Shown here: one piece after another, positions 10,511 to 20,055 of the stretch | Layout of the letters: each line of letters begins with the position of its first letter | How positions within the stretch are numbered: position 1 is the first letter of the stretch | Source: Adenophora triphylla var. japonica | Taxonomy: Eukaryota; Streptophyta; Magnoliopsida; Asterales; Campanulaceae | Direction: 5' to 3' | Length of the DNA stretch: 64,000 bases | Assembly: GCA_022495995.1 (NCBI GenBank) | Contig: JAFEMH010000079.1 | Location: 806,001-870,000 of the forward strand | Program-made: the position numbers and the translations under genes | Notes under the pieces: model-generated | Seen by the model: the letters and a program-made list of their open reading frames with translations, nothing else | Databases searched by the model: none | What the model was told of the DNA's origin: nothing

Positions 10511-10599
10511 CATTTAATCCCAGTCAAAACCTGGGAACTGTAAAAAACCAACCTGGTCCGTACGGACCTCTTTACATCCCAGGTTGGTCCGTACGGACC
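10511..10599 (-). promoter_or_regulatory. Promoter of the element A PMD gene: two palindromes and a TATA-like box
   Basis: GGTCCGTACGGACC is present perfectly at 10555-10568 and 10586-10599, 31 bp apart, upstream (minus strand) of ATTAAATGCCGAG (about 10506-10518). The B PMD gene has TTTAAATGCCGAG in the same place. The distance to the ATG is about 150-200 bp. Confidence 0.8.
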
Positions 10600-10696
10600 T
10601 TCTTGCAAGGGAGGGCCAAATTACTTTTCTGCCCTTATAATCTTTGCCCCTGGCTGTCCAAAGGCCTATTTCAGCAAATTCAATGCAGTTTGGTCC

Positions 10697-11165
10697 TTAA
10701 CCAACAGCAATTCAAGAACCGACCGTCAATGTAAGCCCGGACTTCGCCCACTCAACGGCAATTCAACCACCGGCCGTCAGTGTAAGCCCGGACTTCGCCC
10801 ACTCAACGACAATTCAAGAACCGGCCGTCAATGTAAGCCCGGACTTCGCCCACTCAATGGCAATTCAAGAACCGGCCGTCAATGTAAGCCCGGACTTCTC
10901 CCACTCAACGGCAATTCAAGAACCGGCCGTCAATGTAAGCCCAGACTTTGCCCACTCAACGGCGATTCAAGAACCGACCGTCAATGTAAGCCCGGACTTC
11001 GCCCACTCAACGGCAATTCAAGAACCGGCCATCAATGTAAGCCCGGACTTCGCCCACTCAACGGCAATTCAACCACCGGCCATCAATGTAAGCCCGGACT
11101 TCGCCCACTCAACGGCAATTCAACCACCGGCCGTCAGTGTAAGCCCGGACCTCTCCCACTAAACG
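10697..11165. repeat. 51-bp minisatellite, about nine copies, element A 3' region
   Basis: GTAAGCCCGG recurs at 10731, 10782, 10833 and so on to 11139 at an exact 51-bp period. The unit is related to the degenerate repeats that follow. Tandem repeats between the coding region and the 3' LTR are typical of Tat/Ogre elements. The period is a multiple of three, so the array is open in several frames but is not a gene. Confidence 0.9.
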
Positions 11166-11671
11166 GTGAAACAAGCACAAGAAGGAGCCCACACCTCCAA
11201 GTACAAATCTCAAGGCACAAAACGCCTCCAAAACGCTCAACGACAACGCAAGCACCGGCCATCAAAGTAAGCCCGAGCTCCTTCCCCAGCAAGTCAAAAG
11301 GAAGTCGAACAAGACTACATATCCCCAGCACCGGCCGTCAGTGTAAGCCCGGACCTCGCCTACTAAACGGTAAAACAAGCGCAAAAGGAGCCAGCACTTC
11401 CAAGTACAAATCCTAAGGCACGAAATGCCTCCAAAACACCAAACGGTGAAGCAACCACCGGCCATCATCCTTGCCCGCTCAACGGCAACTCAAACACCGG
11501 CCATCAAAGTAAGCCCGAAGTCACCCTCTCAGCAGAAAAGGCCCCTACAAGGCCACGATGATCCCCAATAGACGAACACCGGCGGCCATCGTAAGTCCAA
11601 CTTTCTCCCCAGCAGATAAAGCACGAGGCATCTACACCTCTCGCAATCAAAGCTCAAGGCAGCCATGCCTC
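11166..11671. repeat. Degenerate repeat region derived from the 51-bp unit
   Basis: Longer, diverged units with the recurring words CACCGGCCATCA, AAGTAAGCCCG and AAGTACAAATC. I see no gene. Confidence 0.6.
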
Positions 11672-12033
11672 CACAATCGCAGCCAGAAGACGATTCAAGT
11701 CCTCACGCATGGCAAACCGCAGCCAGAAGACAGTTCAAGTCCTCACGCATGGCAAACCGCAGCCAGAAGACGATTCAAGTCCTCACGCATGGCAAACCGC
11801 AGTCAGAAGACGACTCAAGTCTTCATACATGACACAACCGCAGCCAGAAGATGATTCAAGTCCTCACGCATGGCACAACCACAGTCAGAAGACGACTCAA
11901 GTCTTCATACATGACATAACCGCAGTCAGAAGACGACTCAAGTCTTCATACATGACACAACCACAGTCAGAAGATGATTCAAGTCCTCACGCATGGAAAA
12001 CTGCAACCAGAAGACGATTCAAGTCCTCATACT
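11672..12033. repeat. 40-41-bp minisatellite, element A 3' region
   Basis: AGCCAGAAGA or AGTCAGAAGA recurs at 11681, 11721, 11761, 11801 and 11842 onward, about nine units, alternating between CCTCACGCATGG and CTTCATACATGA variants. Confidence 0.85.
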
Positions 12034-12275
12034 ATCTCCAGCCTGGAAGGCTTTAAACCACTCGGTCCGGAAGACCGTATAAACCTCCCACCTCACTACC
12101 TCCAGCCCGGAAGGCTTTAAACCACTCGGTCCGGAAGACCGTATAAACCTCCCACATTACTATCTTCAGCCCGGAAGGCTTTAAACCACTCGGTCCGGAA
12201 GACCGTATAAACCTCCCAAATCACTATCTTCGACCCGGAAGGCCTTAAACCACCCGATTAGGAAAATCGTAAAGT
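12034..12275. repeat. 63-65-bp minisatellite, about four copies, element A 3' region
   Basis: CTTTAAACCA recurs at 12051, 12114 and 12179, with a diverged copy near 12244. Each unit includes GGTCCGGAAGACCG, itself a near-palindrome, but not the LTR palindrome. Confidence 0.85.
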
Positions 12276-12785
12276 TTCCATCACAATTGACCTCAGCGGT
12301 CACCACATCTTAGGACACTACCCTGTCCTTACCACTGACCTCGGCGGTCACACGATACTTCAGGGCACCATCACGCCCACATACACTCACAAATTCACGA
12401 CATCTGAACTACGACCAGGCTTGATTCCCGCCAGGGATACGTAGGAATCCTATTACAGGGTCCAGCCATCGACCTATACGGTCACCCAGGACGCCACAAC
12501 GTCCTTACCATCGACCTATGCAGTTACCCACAGGACACCACTACGTCCATGCACAAAGTTTCAGTCAGAGGACCCTTTCCATCCTTGTACACCACAAACA
12601 CTCACCCCATAAACGAACTACGATCAGGCTTGATTCCCGCCAGGGATACGTAGGAACCCTATCACAGGGTCCAGCCAACTGACCTAAACGGTCACACAAC
12701 AGGACACCGCCACGTCCTCACCCCGACCTCCACGGTCACTTCCTCTCCCAGCACGCAATCCAGATTAGGACCTTTATCTTATCAA
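12276..12785 (+). other. Element A 3' untranslated region with two CTACG/CGTAG hairpins
   Basis: Two direct copies of a block contain GAACTACGA, GGCTTGATTCC, GGGATACGTAGGAA. CTACG 12409-12413 can pair with CGTAG 12440-12444, and 12618-12622 with 12649-12653. The same block is found before the 3' LTR in B (50419-50458) and in D (19885-19925, reversed). No gene. Confidence 0.7.
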
Positions 12786-12826
12786 CGACCCCACTTCCTC
12801 CGTAAGTGACGTCGTCGAGGGGCTTT
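12786..12826 (+). promoter_or_regulatory. Polypurine tract module of element A
   Basis: A short hairpin, CACTT 12792-12796 with AAGTG 12804-12808, is followed by CGAGGGGCTT at 12816-12825 directly against the LTR start TGTAAGTACC. This is where plus-strand DNA synthesis is expected to be primed. The equivalent hairpin in B (CCTCC/GGAGG) and D (CTTGT/ACAAG) has different bases but keeps pairing. Confidence 0.8.
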
Positions 12827-13312
12827 TGTAAGTACCCCAATCTGGATCACCCTCTTTCGAGCACATGGGAAACACTGCAGACTCACAAACACAGTCTCGA
12901 AGACCTATGGCTCTCAAAACCCTCAAAAAACCCTCAGCCAAACCAAGGGAGGAGCCTTCATGGGATAAAAAGGGACAAAAAGACCTTTTGGGAATTTTCA
13001 GGAAATTGGAGAAGCAAATAAGGTCCGTACGGACCTCTTTGTTGCAATAATTACTGAATCCCCTTAAAGTCCACAATATTCCCTCAAATCTCGGAGAAAA
13101 TCATTACCCTCATGCATGGTTGGTCCGTACGGACCTCTTTGCATGCAAAGATGGTCCGTACGGACCTCTTTGCACAGGGGACACCATCATTCCAGAATAT
13201 TCACAATTATCACATATTCCCTCAAATCGAGGAAAACTAAAATTCTGGATAACCTACAAGGTCCGTACGGACCTCTTTGCATGAAATCTACTACTATAAA
13301 TAGAGGGCTCCC
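12827..13312 (+). mobile_element. LTR shared by elements A and C, left part (U3 to just past TATA)
   Basis: It starts TGTAAGTACCCC after the polypurine tract and is cut at 13312 by insertion of element B, 10 bp after the TATA box. The rest lies at 52575-53409, giving an LTR of about 1.3 kb. It contains four perfect GGTCCGTACGGACC palindromes. Confidence 0.85.
13022..13302 (+). promoter_or_regulatory. Four palindromic sites and TATA box in the A/C LTR
   Basis: GGTCCGTACGGACC occurs at 13022-13035, 13122-13135, 13153-13166 and 13260-13273, each followed by TCTTTG and usually CATG or CACA. TATAAATA is at 13295-13302. The middle two sites are 31 bp apart, as in both antisense promoters. Confidence 0.85.
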
Positions 13313-13716
13313 TGTAAGTACCCAAATCCGGATCGTCCAAATCCGTCAGAAAGTTAACCGAAATCCGTTAACTGGCTCGCTCCAGGTTAACCGGAACTCG
13401 TTAAACTCCCGTTCTTTGTGCTAACGAGACGTCCCCGGATCGCCCGTGCATCCCGACGTCGAACCGTACTTAGCACGTGACATCTCACGTAAAAGTATGG
13501 CTTTCCCTGAAAAACGCATTTTCCGGCACTTTCCGGGGGCGTTTCGGACATTTCCCGGACTGTTATTTTAAAAAACGGACAAAACCGGGACCGGGGAATG
13601 AACTCCCACACTTCTGGTGAGTCACAGGACACGTGTCCTGCATGCCACCTCCCTCTAGTCACTCGTCAATCACAAATCAAGGCCAAAAGACCAAAATACC
13701 CCTGGTTTGCAAGCCA

Positions 13717-13844
13717 AGTCCGGCCGGACTCACTGTGCAATTTTCCTGAAATTGCCAACAAGTCCCCCCATTTCCAAAATTCCCAAAACCCCGAAATTCA
13801 CCCAAGTCCCACGGACTCCTACTGCAATTTTCACCCTATAAATA
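13717..13844 (+). promoter_or_regulatory. Palindromic sites and TATA box, element B 5' LTR
   Basis: AGTCCGGCCGGACT at 13717-13730 and a damaged copy AGTCCCACGGACT at 13805-13817 (intact in the other LTR at 51065) precede TATAAATA at 13837-13844. Both are followed by an ACT-TGCAATTTT context. Confidence 0.75.
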
Positions 13845-14267
13845 GAAGTTGCTGTCAAAGGCCAAAAGGGATTTGGAACACCAAAAAAAATCACATACCC
13901 CACGGCCCAAACTGGTTTCCACCCCTTTCGAGCTTCCGTTTTGTCTCGATTCGCGTGAAACCTTCGTATTTCGATCAATTACGCACCCTACAACTTCGAA
14001 ACAACCTTTCGAATAACTTTCCGTGTCCCGTGCACACCTCCCGAGCCAAAGGAGTCGACCCTAGCCATAGGTATAACTCCCTCTCTCTGAATCTTCCGTT
14101 CCGTCTCGGTTTACGCGCCAGTCGCTATAACTGTTTCGAACGTCATTGTCAAAATGTAGACGCCTCCGTCTAACGGGGTCCGATACGTTTTAGCCCCTCG
14201 ATCCTCTTCTCTTTCCGTAAGAGAAGTAATCACAGGTTAAAACGGCGTTCCGACCCCGTTCCGTTTA

Positions 14268-14420
14268 CTTTCACGTCATTTACAATTCCGAGCCGTTTGG
14301 CCTCGTTGATCGTCATTTACAATTCCGAGCCATTTGGCCTCGTTGATCGTCATTTACAATTCCGAGCCGTTTGGCCTCGTTGATCGTCATTTACGATTCC
14401 GGATCGTTTGATTCCGTTGA
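14268..14420. repeat. 37-bp tandem repeat in the element B 5' LTR
   Basis: TACAATTCCGAGCC recurs at 14281, 14318 and 14355, followed by a diverged TTACGATTCCGGATC unit. The same array is at about 51536-51680 in the 3' LTR and is longer in element E (62110-62300). Confidence 0.85.
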
Positions 14421-14584
14421 CACCGCTTTAAATACTGTCATTTACCAGTCCGATCCGTTTGGATTGTGATAGTATTTACTTTTCAAAAGTCCGAGTCGCA
14501 ACCCGATTCGTTGATCGCATATCATTTAATACGCATTTTTCCCGTAAAAATCGTTAACAATGTAATGCCCGGTTCAAAACCGGA

Positions 14585-14890
14585 GTTCGTCCGTCGAACT
14601 CTCTTTCAAAACGCGCGAAATGACGTTTGCCACGTAAACGCTCATCTTCAAACTCAAAGCCGCCATTTGACACTTAAAATCATTTAATACGCATTTTTCT
14701 AGCAAAAATCGTTAACAATGACTCGTACGGCTCAAAGTCGACGTTTGCCACGCAAACGCTCATTTCAAACTCAAAATCGACGTTTGCCACGCAAACGCTC
14801 ATTTCAACTCAAAACCGACGTTTGTCATTCAAACGCTCGTCTTTTCAAACAAAGTCACCTAATCAACGTTTGACACTCAAACCAAGATTA
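14585..14890. repeat. 39-bp tandem repeat around ACGTTTGCCACGCAAACGCT in the element B 5' LTR
   Basis: Units with the hyphenated palindrome ACGTTTG-CCACG-CAAACGCT occur near 14622, 14740, 14779 and, diverged, at 14817 and 14860. Element E carries six regular units. Unit number differs between copies, so the array is unstable. Confidence 0.8.
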
Positions 14891-15308
14891 AGCTTGTCAT
14901 TCAAGCCCCCCATTTCAAAACACACATACACACACACACACGATTTCGAGAAAGGTAGAAAGACTCGTCATGCGAGGCGTTTCGGGCGATCTCGTCATAC
15001 TCTACCCGAAACGTAACCTGACCTCCGAACCTAACAATCTCTGGTACTAAAAAGCTTTTTACTCGTTTTTGCTGCCAATAAAAATGATCCCCATTTTCAA
15101 AGCCTTTTCCTAAGTTTTTGCTACCAATAAAAACGACACCTTTTCGCAATAGCCGTTTCTCAACGTTTGGGCTCAAAATACAAAACCGCGTGGCGACTCC
15201 TCATTCTGCTCCTTCCCGTGAAGCGAGGTCTCAGACACCAACCCCCCGCGAAAGACAACCGCCTTTTCCGCCGCCCCCCGCGCGCGAAAAAGATCGGGTA
15301 ATTTCAGT

Positions 15309-15327
15309 TGGCGACTCCGCTGGGGAC
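15309..15327 (+). promoter_or_regulatory. Primer binding site, tRNA-Arg type, element B
   Basis: TGGCGACTCCGCTGGGGAC follows the LTR end after a GT spacer. Read as a tRNA complement, it matches a tRNA with acceptor strand GACTCCG, which fits plant tRNA-Arg. Tat/Ogre elements are known to use tRNA-Arg. The same site follows the element E LTR (63327-63345); element D has one mismatch in the core. Confidence 0.85.
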
Positions 15328-16618
15328 AAGATACTTTTTTCAAAACTGCCAATGTTTTCTAAAAAGCCTTCCGTGGGTCAAACTTTCGTTTACCCTTCCT
15401 CGTTTTCGTGTGTATATTACTTTAAACCTCGAACGGTTTTTTTCAAAAGGCATTACATTGTCAACTTTTCAAAATCTTACCATGTTTGTGCATTCCCATT
15501 CATGTTTGATTTTCATGCTGTCTTTTGAACTGTGCATCATAAATTCTTTAAGACACATTCTGAAAAAAATCTCTGTTTTACTCAGAAAAAGAATTTTAGT
15601 GACCGCACACTACGCGCACTTGCTGCCTCGGAACACCGCACTTCACGTGCACTTGCTGCCTCGGTACACTGCACACTACAACCCCTAACCCGGGATGGCC
15701 TTATCAGTTGCACTCCGATTGGTCTGCCAGACACCTTTCGGGGGTGCACGGGGTCGTCCCAAACATCCCATCCTAGCCCGTGTAAGCCATGCACTCCTTT
15801 GTGTCACACTTTGTCCAAGACCCCGGTTGGTTTTTGGCTTAGCTCGTGTCATAAAGCCTAAGTGTATGTTTTTCACGCTGGGCCCCGCTCCGAGTCAAGC
15901 TCGAGAGTTTTAGACCAAAGGTCGTTCCCGACCCGAAGTCTTGAGCTTTTCAGCCTTGACTTTGACGCGGAGCTCTGCCGAAAAATATACCCGAAGGTTC
16001 AATGTGACGCCGTGTCACCAAACCTCGCCGTATGTACCGTGCCAGCCACAACTTGGCCAACGCTAAAAGCTAAAGGTCTCTCGCACAAGCGAGTCAGGAG
16101 AGGTCATGCCCAAATTTTGGCACGACTCCCGCCTTAACTTAAGGACGTTGACCTCGACCGTGGCCCGTACGCCGCACACGTCAAAAGTTTGCGTGATCAG
16201 CTAGCCTTAAGTTCACTTTTTCCTTTGTCGGTGGAACTCGCTTGCCTTATCGACCTCGCTCGGGATAGTCTCGTCCCGAGAAAGATGATCTACAATGGAA
16301 ACGAGGGGCTTATAAGCGTAGTGACGAGATCCACCGATTAGAGCTCTAGGATTAGTTGCGAAAAGAAGACACGCTCTTTTCCAACCAATTAGGACTCGAG
16401 AAAACGCGCTTTAAGTAAACTTTAATCGGTAATCGCACATTGCACAAGCCCGAAAACCTTGAGCCAAATACCCTTTTTCGAAGCCTAAACCCTTCCTTTC
16501 GTTCCCTGCGGCGAGCGAGAAAGTGGTTCAGATTTCCGGCCGGCGCCTTGCCAGATCACGATCACGTAACGGCGTCGACAGGTTCTTCGGTTCCCTCGGT
16601 TCCCTCAGAATTTCCGAC
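15328..16618 (+). other. Element B 5' leader
   Basis: Long untranslated leader. Conserved blocks are shared with C and E (for example around CCTTCCGTGGGTCAAAC and GACCGCACACTAC). A 7-bp stem, CTCGGGA 16259-16265 with TCCCGAG 16274-16280, precedes CGAGGGGCTT at 16302-16311. Small open frames here are not conserved in frame between copies and I do not call a gene. Confidence 0.7.
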
Positions 16619-18647
16619 ATGTCTAGCTCACCGAGAAATCGTGACGGGGAAGGACCCCGCCACCGTAATGTATATGACATTGGAAGAAGCCATCCGGGCT
16701 TGTGAGGTTCACAAGAGGCGAAAGAAGATCGCAGGAATTTCGTGGTACGGCTTCCGAATGAGCGTGGTATAGCGGCTATCCCCAGTCGGACGGTACTTTT
16801 GTCTGGTAGAGGATGACGATTCCCCAAAACCAGCTTCACCAAACCTTCAATCAGTTCCTCCCCGCCAACTTACGGGATGCCTTCCAACCAAGGAAACAAA
16901 GGCCTAGGCTCCATGTTGCCACCTCTCGTAGCAACCCCGTCAATTTTGGTCGGCCCGGTGCTACACCCATCACTCAATATCACCAGCGCACCGCTGACCA
17001 TCTCAGATGCCAATATCCCTCGGTACCCTCCCGGGTTTGTCCCGTTTCCTATACACGAATCCACTAAACACCGGGGACAAACCCCGATACAGTTCGTAAA
17101 AGGCTCCCGTATATTCTCATATACCAAGCCTTCCACCTCCAATCACTACCGCTCACGTGGTAGCACCCGGCGCCGAGCCTCACACCCACCACTGGACCCA
17201 ACCTTAGCCTGGATGGTCGAGCAGATGAAAGACCCGAAAGCCACCATGAGCAGCTCAAAGCAGAAACGCTCAAATCCACAGATCCGGAATGGTCACACCT
17301 CTCCCGCCAAGTTCGTAATGCCGGAGATGGACCGATTCGATGGAACCGAATGTCCTCAAACGCACGTCGACACTTACGTTCTCGGCATGAGAGCAAAAGG
17401 AGCAACCCTCCAGCAAATGGCCGACCACTTCCAAAGATACGCTCAAAAGCTCGGCGTTACGATGGTTTCGAGGGTCAAGCTCGCGGATCGCCACACTGGG
17501 AACAGATCGGCAACATCTTCCGGAACGGCAGTGCATCCAACTTAGAATGGGAAACAAGTCGCGAGGACTTAATCACCACCGAGCGAAGCGGATGAAAGTG
17601 TTGGGAATTCTACAAGAGATGGAGCTGGAAACTCTCCGAAATCATGGAGCCACTCTCCAAAGACGAACGGTGCGGATCTTCAAGTCTTGCTTGAGACCGT
17701 CCATCGAACTCTCATCGGGCCACAATTTCTTCCCGGATCTCCGGGCCATGGTCAATGCCGGCTCACGGTTCGAGAAGGATCTCAAGGAAAAGTTGGCTAC
17801 TTGCACAGCCGTACGAATACCGCTCAACAGTGCATTCAATCCCCGCACCGGCCCCCGGCAAAGGGAAAGATACATCTGTCAACTACGTCCATCGTGGACA
17901 ACAATCGGGTAACGAAACCCGGCCCCGCAAAGCAACAGTCCTACTCGAAGCGACTGCCGTACACTTCGACAAGTTGGACATGCCACCGAGCAAGATGCCG
18001 GGAAGGGCTAATCAAGGAGGGTCTCCTTAAGCCCGTGGCCAATTACAAACCCAAAGTTCCCGTAGCCAATGCGGACAAGAGCAAATCTGCGCCTTCCATC
18101 GCATCACGGCCATACCATCGACAAGCTGTTTGGGATTACGATACGAAATCCGAACTTGATAGAAGAAGGCAAGTTAGAGCGCCCCGTGGGCCCAATACGA
18201 TCGGGAATCCCTTTCCGAATAATAACGGCGTGAACTCCATCGAGTGGGTGCCCAAGAAGTGTGCTACGTAACCGGTTTCTCCGCCTCTCTCGGTGGATCC
18301 TCCTCTAATGTTCACATCGCCTACGATGTTTGTGGATCGCTCCGCCCGCCCGGAGTACGAGTCTCGAGAAACCGTCCGAGCAATCCTCCGAGGAAACAGA
18401 AGAAGAAATCCTCTCAACAAAGAATCGAGAGAAAGATACGAAGCGGAGATACCGGTGTAGGTACACTTGGAGAACCCTCCGGGAGGTTCGACTACTACGT
18501 ACTGTACTCCAGCCAGTCCTCTTTGCCTCCAGGCCATGCAGCTCTAGAGCAAACAGGGGTGGGAAAGCCGAAAAGTCCAGCTGAAACCAGAATTCAGACC
18601 CTGGAACACCGGAATACCTCAGATCTTGATAGTCTTACTGCCAGTCA
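16619..18647 (+). pseudogene. gag: gag of element B, frameshifted and split by element D
   Basis: The ATG at 16619 aligns to the C gag start at 54703. Recognisable parts are the proline-rich N-terminal region (YPPGFVPFPIHE near 17030), the plant retrotransposon gag domain (MPEMDRFDGTECPQTHVDTY near 17330, RAKGATLQQMADHF near 17393, then pieces of NIF, NLEWETSREDLITTE near 17510-17580) and a downstream EGLIKEGLLKPV-like block near 18000. Frames change many times. The gag C-terminal end continues after element D at 35061. Confidence 0.8.
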
Positions 18648-18652
18648 GAAAC

Positions 18653-19701
18653 TGTGAATACCCCGTCCCGATGCAACGCGCATTCGGAGGTTTGAAATAA
18701 TTAATCATATAATGTCGAATCGAAATGGGATATTCATTTAGTGACACTCGCTTTAAACCATATTAAAATATAAGTTTAATTTTGAGAGTCGCCACGCCAC
18801 TTTGATATAGCCCAAAGCTTTGAAAAAAGGCTAAACAGTTAATTGGGTTCGGGGGTCAAGTTACAACAGAAGAAGAAACGTTATCACTCCTATTGCCCGA
18901 CGGATCGGTCTTTCTAGCATATGGGGTGTTGGTTGTGTGCGGTGTTTACAGGAATAGATAGAAGAAACGGGATCATGCATAAGGAGGAGGGGAGAGAAAG
19001 AATTAATTGATGATCACACCCTAGAACCTTTGAGTTAGGCCCTCGGAAGGTGCACTAATCAACGTTCATCCTTGGGGGATTGTTGATCATGGGATAATTA
19101 TAACTAAGGTGGAAGGAAAGAAATAGTTCCTAGATCCATTGGGTTTCTTAGGGCGAAACCTTAGATCATCCTCGGCTATACATAATTAAGTATATTAAAA
19201 CAACCCTAAATCTAGCATATATGACATAAGCAAGAAATAAAGTAATTAAAATATACTAAGCATGCAAACAATAATGATAAAGACAATAATAATAAAGAAC
19301 AAGAATATTAAAAAGAGAGTCTTACCAATTGTAGCAAGACTTTGGGGTCGAATCTTGGCGATTCGAGAGGAAAAAGAAGAACTGAGGGTAAAGCAAGTGT
19401 AGTCTCGCTTCTCCCGTATGAAATTGTGTGTGAATATGGGGAGCCGGGCACCCCTATTTATAATACCTCGGAACTTGGGCTGGGCCACTGAAGGGTCGAT
19501 CGGCACTAGGGCTGAAGGGTCGATCGGCCATACCACGGGTAAAGGGCCGATCGGTACTTCTAACTGGCGTACTTTCCAAGCTAACAGTGACGGCGCAGTA
19601 CGGACGAATTAATGAATTAGGGTTTTTTTAGGGTTTCGCTAGGGTTTATTAATTAACCGGGCCAAGCATTTAAATGCCTTTTTTCGGGCCGGGTACTAAC
19701 A
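18653..19701 (-). mobile_element. Element D 3' LTR
   Basis: 1049 bp. In element orientation it is the downstream LTR. TATAAATA (minus) lies at 19455-19462 with three palindromic sites upstream of it. GAGTCGCCA at 18786-18794 is the PBS-like TGGCGACTC of U5 read on the minus strand. Confidence 0.93.
19455..19557 (-). promoter_or_regulatory. Palindromic sites and TATA box, element D 3' LTR
   Basis: GGGTCGATCGGCAC 19493-19506, GGGTCGATCGGCCA 19517-19530 and GGGCCGATCGGTAC 19544-19557 are variants of GGGCCGATCGGCCC. They lie upstream of the minus-strand TATAAATA (19455-19462). The same family of sites precedes both antisense genes of this element. Confidence 0.8.
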
Positions 19702-19740
19702 GTAGCCCCTCGACGACGCTTCTTGTAAGACAAGTGGGGT
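19702..19740 (-). promoter_or_regulatory. Polypurine tract module, element D
   Basis: On the minus strand, GACCCCA, then a hairpin (ACAAG/CTTGT, 19722-19734), then CGAGGGGCT (19704-19712) abuts the LTR. The layout matches elements A and B although the stem sequence differs. Confidence 0.75.
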
Positions 19741-20055
19741 CGACGATAAAAGAATAGGATCCGTCCTGGAAAAAAGGGATTTCAGGAGGTAAGGAAAGTG
19801 ACTTTGTGGATGTGAGGTTTTTGGACTCGAGCTGAGTCGCAAAAGGATGACCAGATAGGTCAAGTGGCTGGACCCACGTCGGGCTACCTACGTATCCCAA
19901 GAGGAATCAAGCCAAGTCGTAGTTCGAAAGAGTGGGCGTTTAGTACCCGAGAATGGCGGACGTGCAACGTCTCAAACCAAAGATGCGATTTGTGGCGAGG
20001 CTTTGAGGATCGAATCTAAGGGCGATTCGAAAAATATTGAGAGATGTACGGAAAG
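19741..20055 (-). other. Element D 3' untranslated region with CTACG/CGTAG hairpin
   Basis: The minus strand carries GAACTACGA, GGCTTGATTCC and GGGATACGTAGG as in A and B. CTACG at 19888-19892 and CGTAG at 19918-19922 (plus-strand reading) can pair. No gene. Confidence 0.65.

Larger units (their letters stand above)
1..12826 (+). mobile_element. Element A: Tat/Ogre-lineage LTR retrotransposon, internal region
   Basis: Leader, gag remnant, pol, an antisense DUF7745 plus PMD gene pair, a minisatellite-rich 3' region and a polypurine tract follow one another up to the LTR that starts at 12827. The dual RNase H in pol places it in the Tat/Ogre lineage of Ty3/gypsy elements. The 5' LTR and primer binding site lie left of the window. 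About 3 kb that should hold the rest of gag, protease and the linker is missing between roughly 1020 and 1130, judged against elements B and C, so this copy could not move by itself. The LTR at 12827 is also followed, after element B, by the internal region of element C. Confidence 0.9.
13313..15306 (+). mobile_element. Element B 5' LTR
   Basis: Starts TGTAAGTACCC and ends GGTAATTTCA, 1994 bp, matching 50582-52569 over its whole length. It carries a TATA box, two internal minisatellites and a CA microsatellite near 14920. U5 contains TGGCGACTC at 15191-15199, a partial copy of the PBS. Confidence 0.92.

Noticed and set aside
10857..11162. Open frame of 17-residue repeats (NVSPDFAHSTAIQ type)
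   Set aside because: Product of a 51-bp minisatellite whose period is a multiple of three; no start context or homologue, and neighbouring arrays in the same zone are not open.
13116..14173. ORFs within LTRs (102 and 191 codons)
   Set aside because: They cross the element B insertion border or TATA box and are not kept between the two B LTRs.
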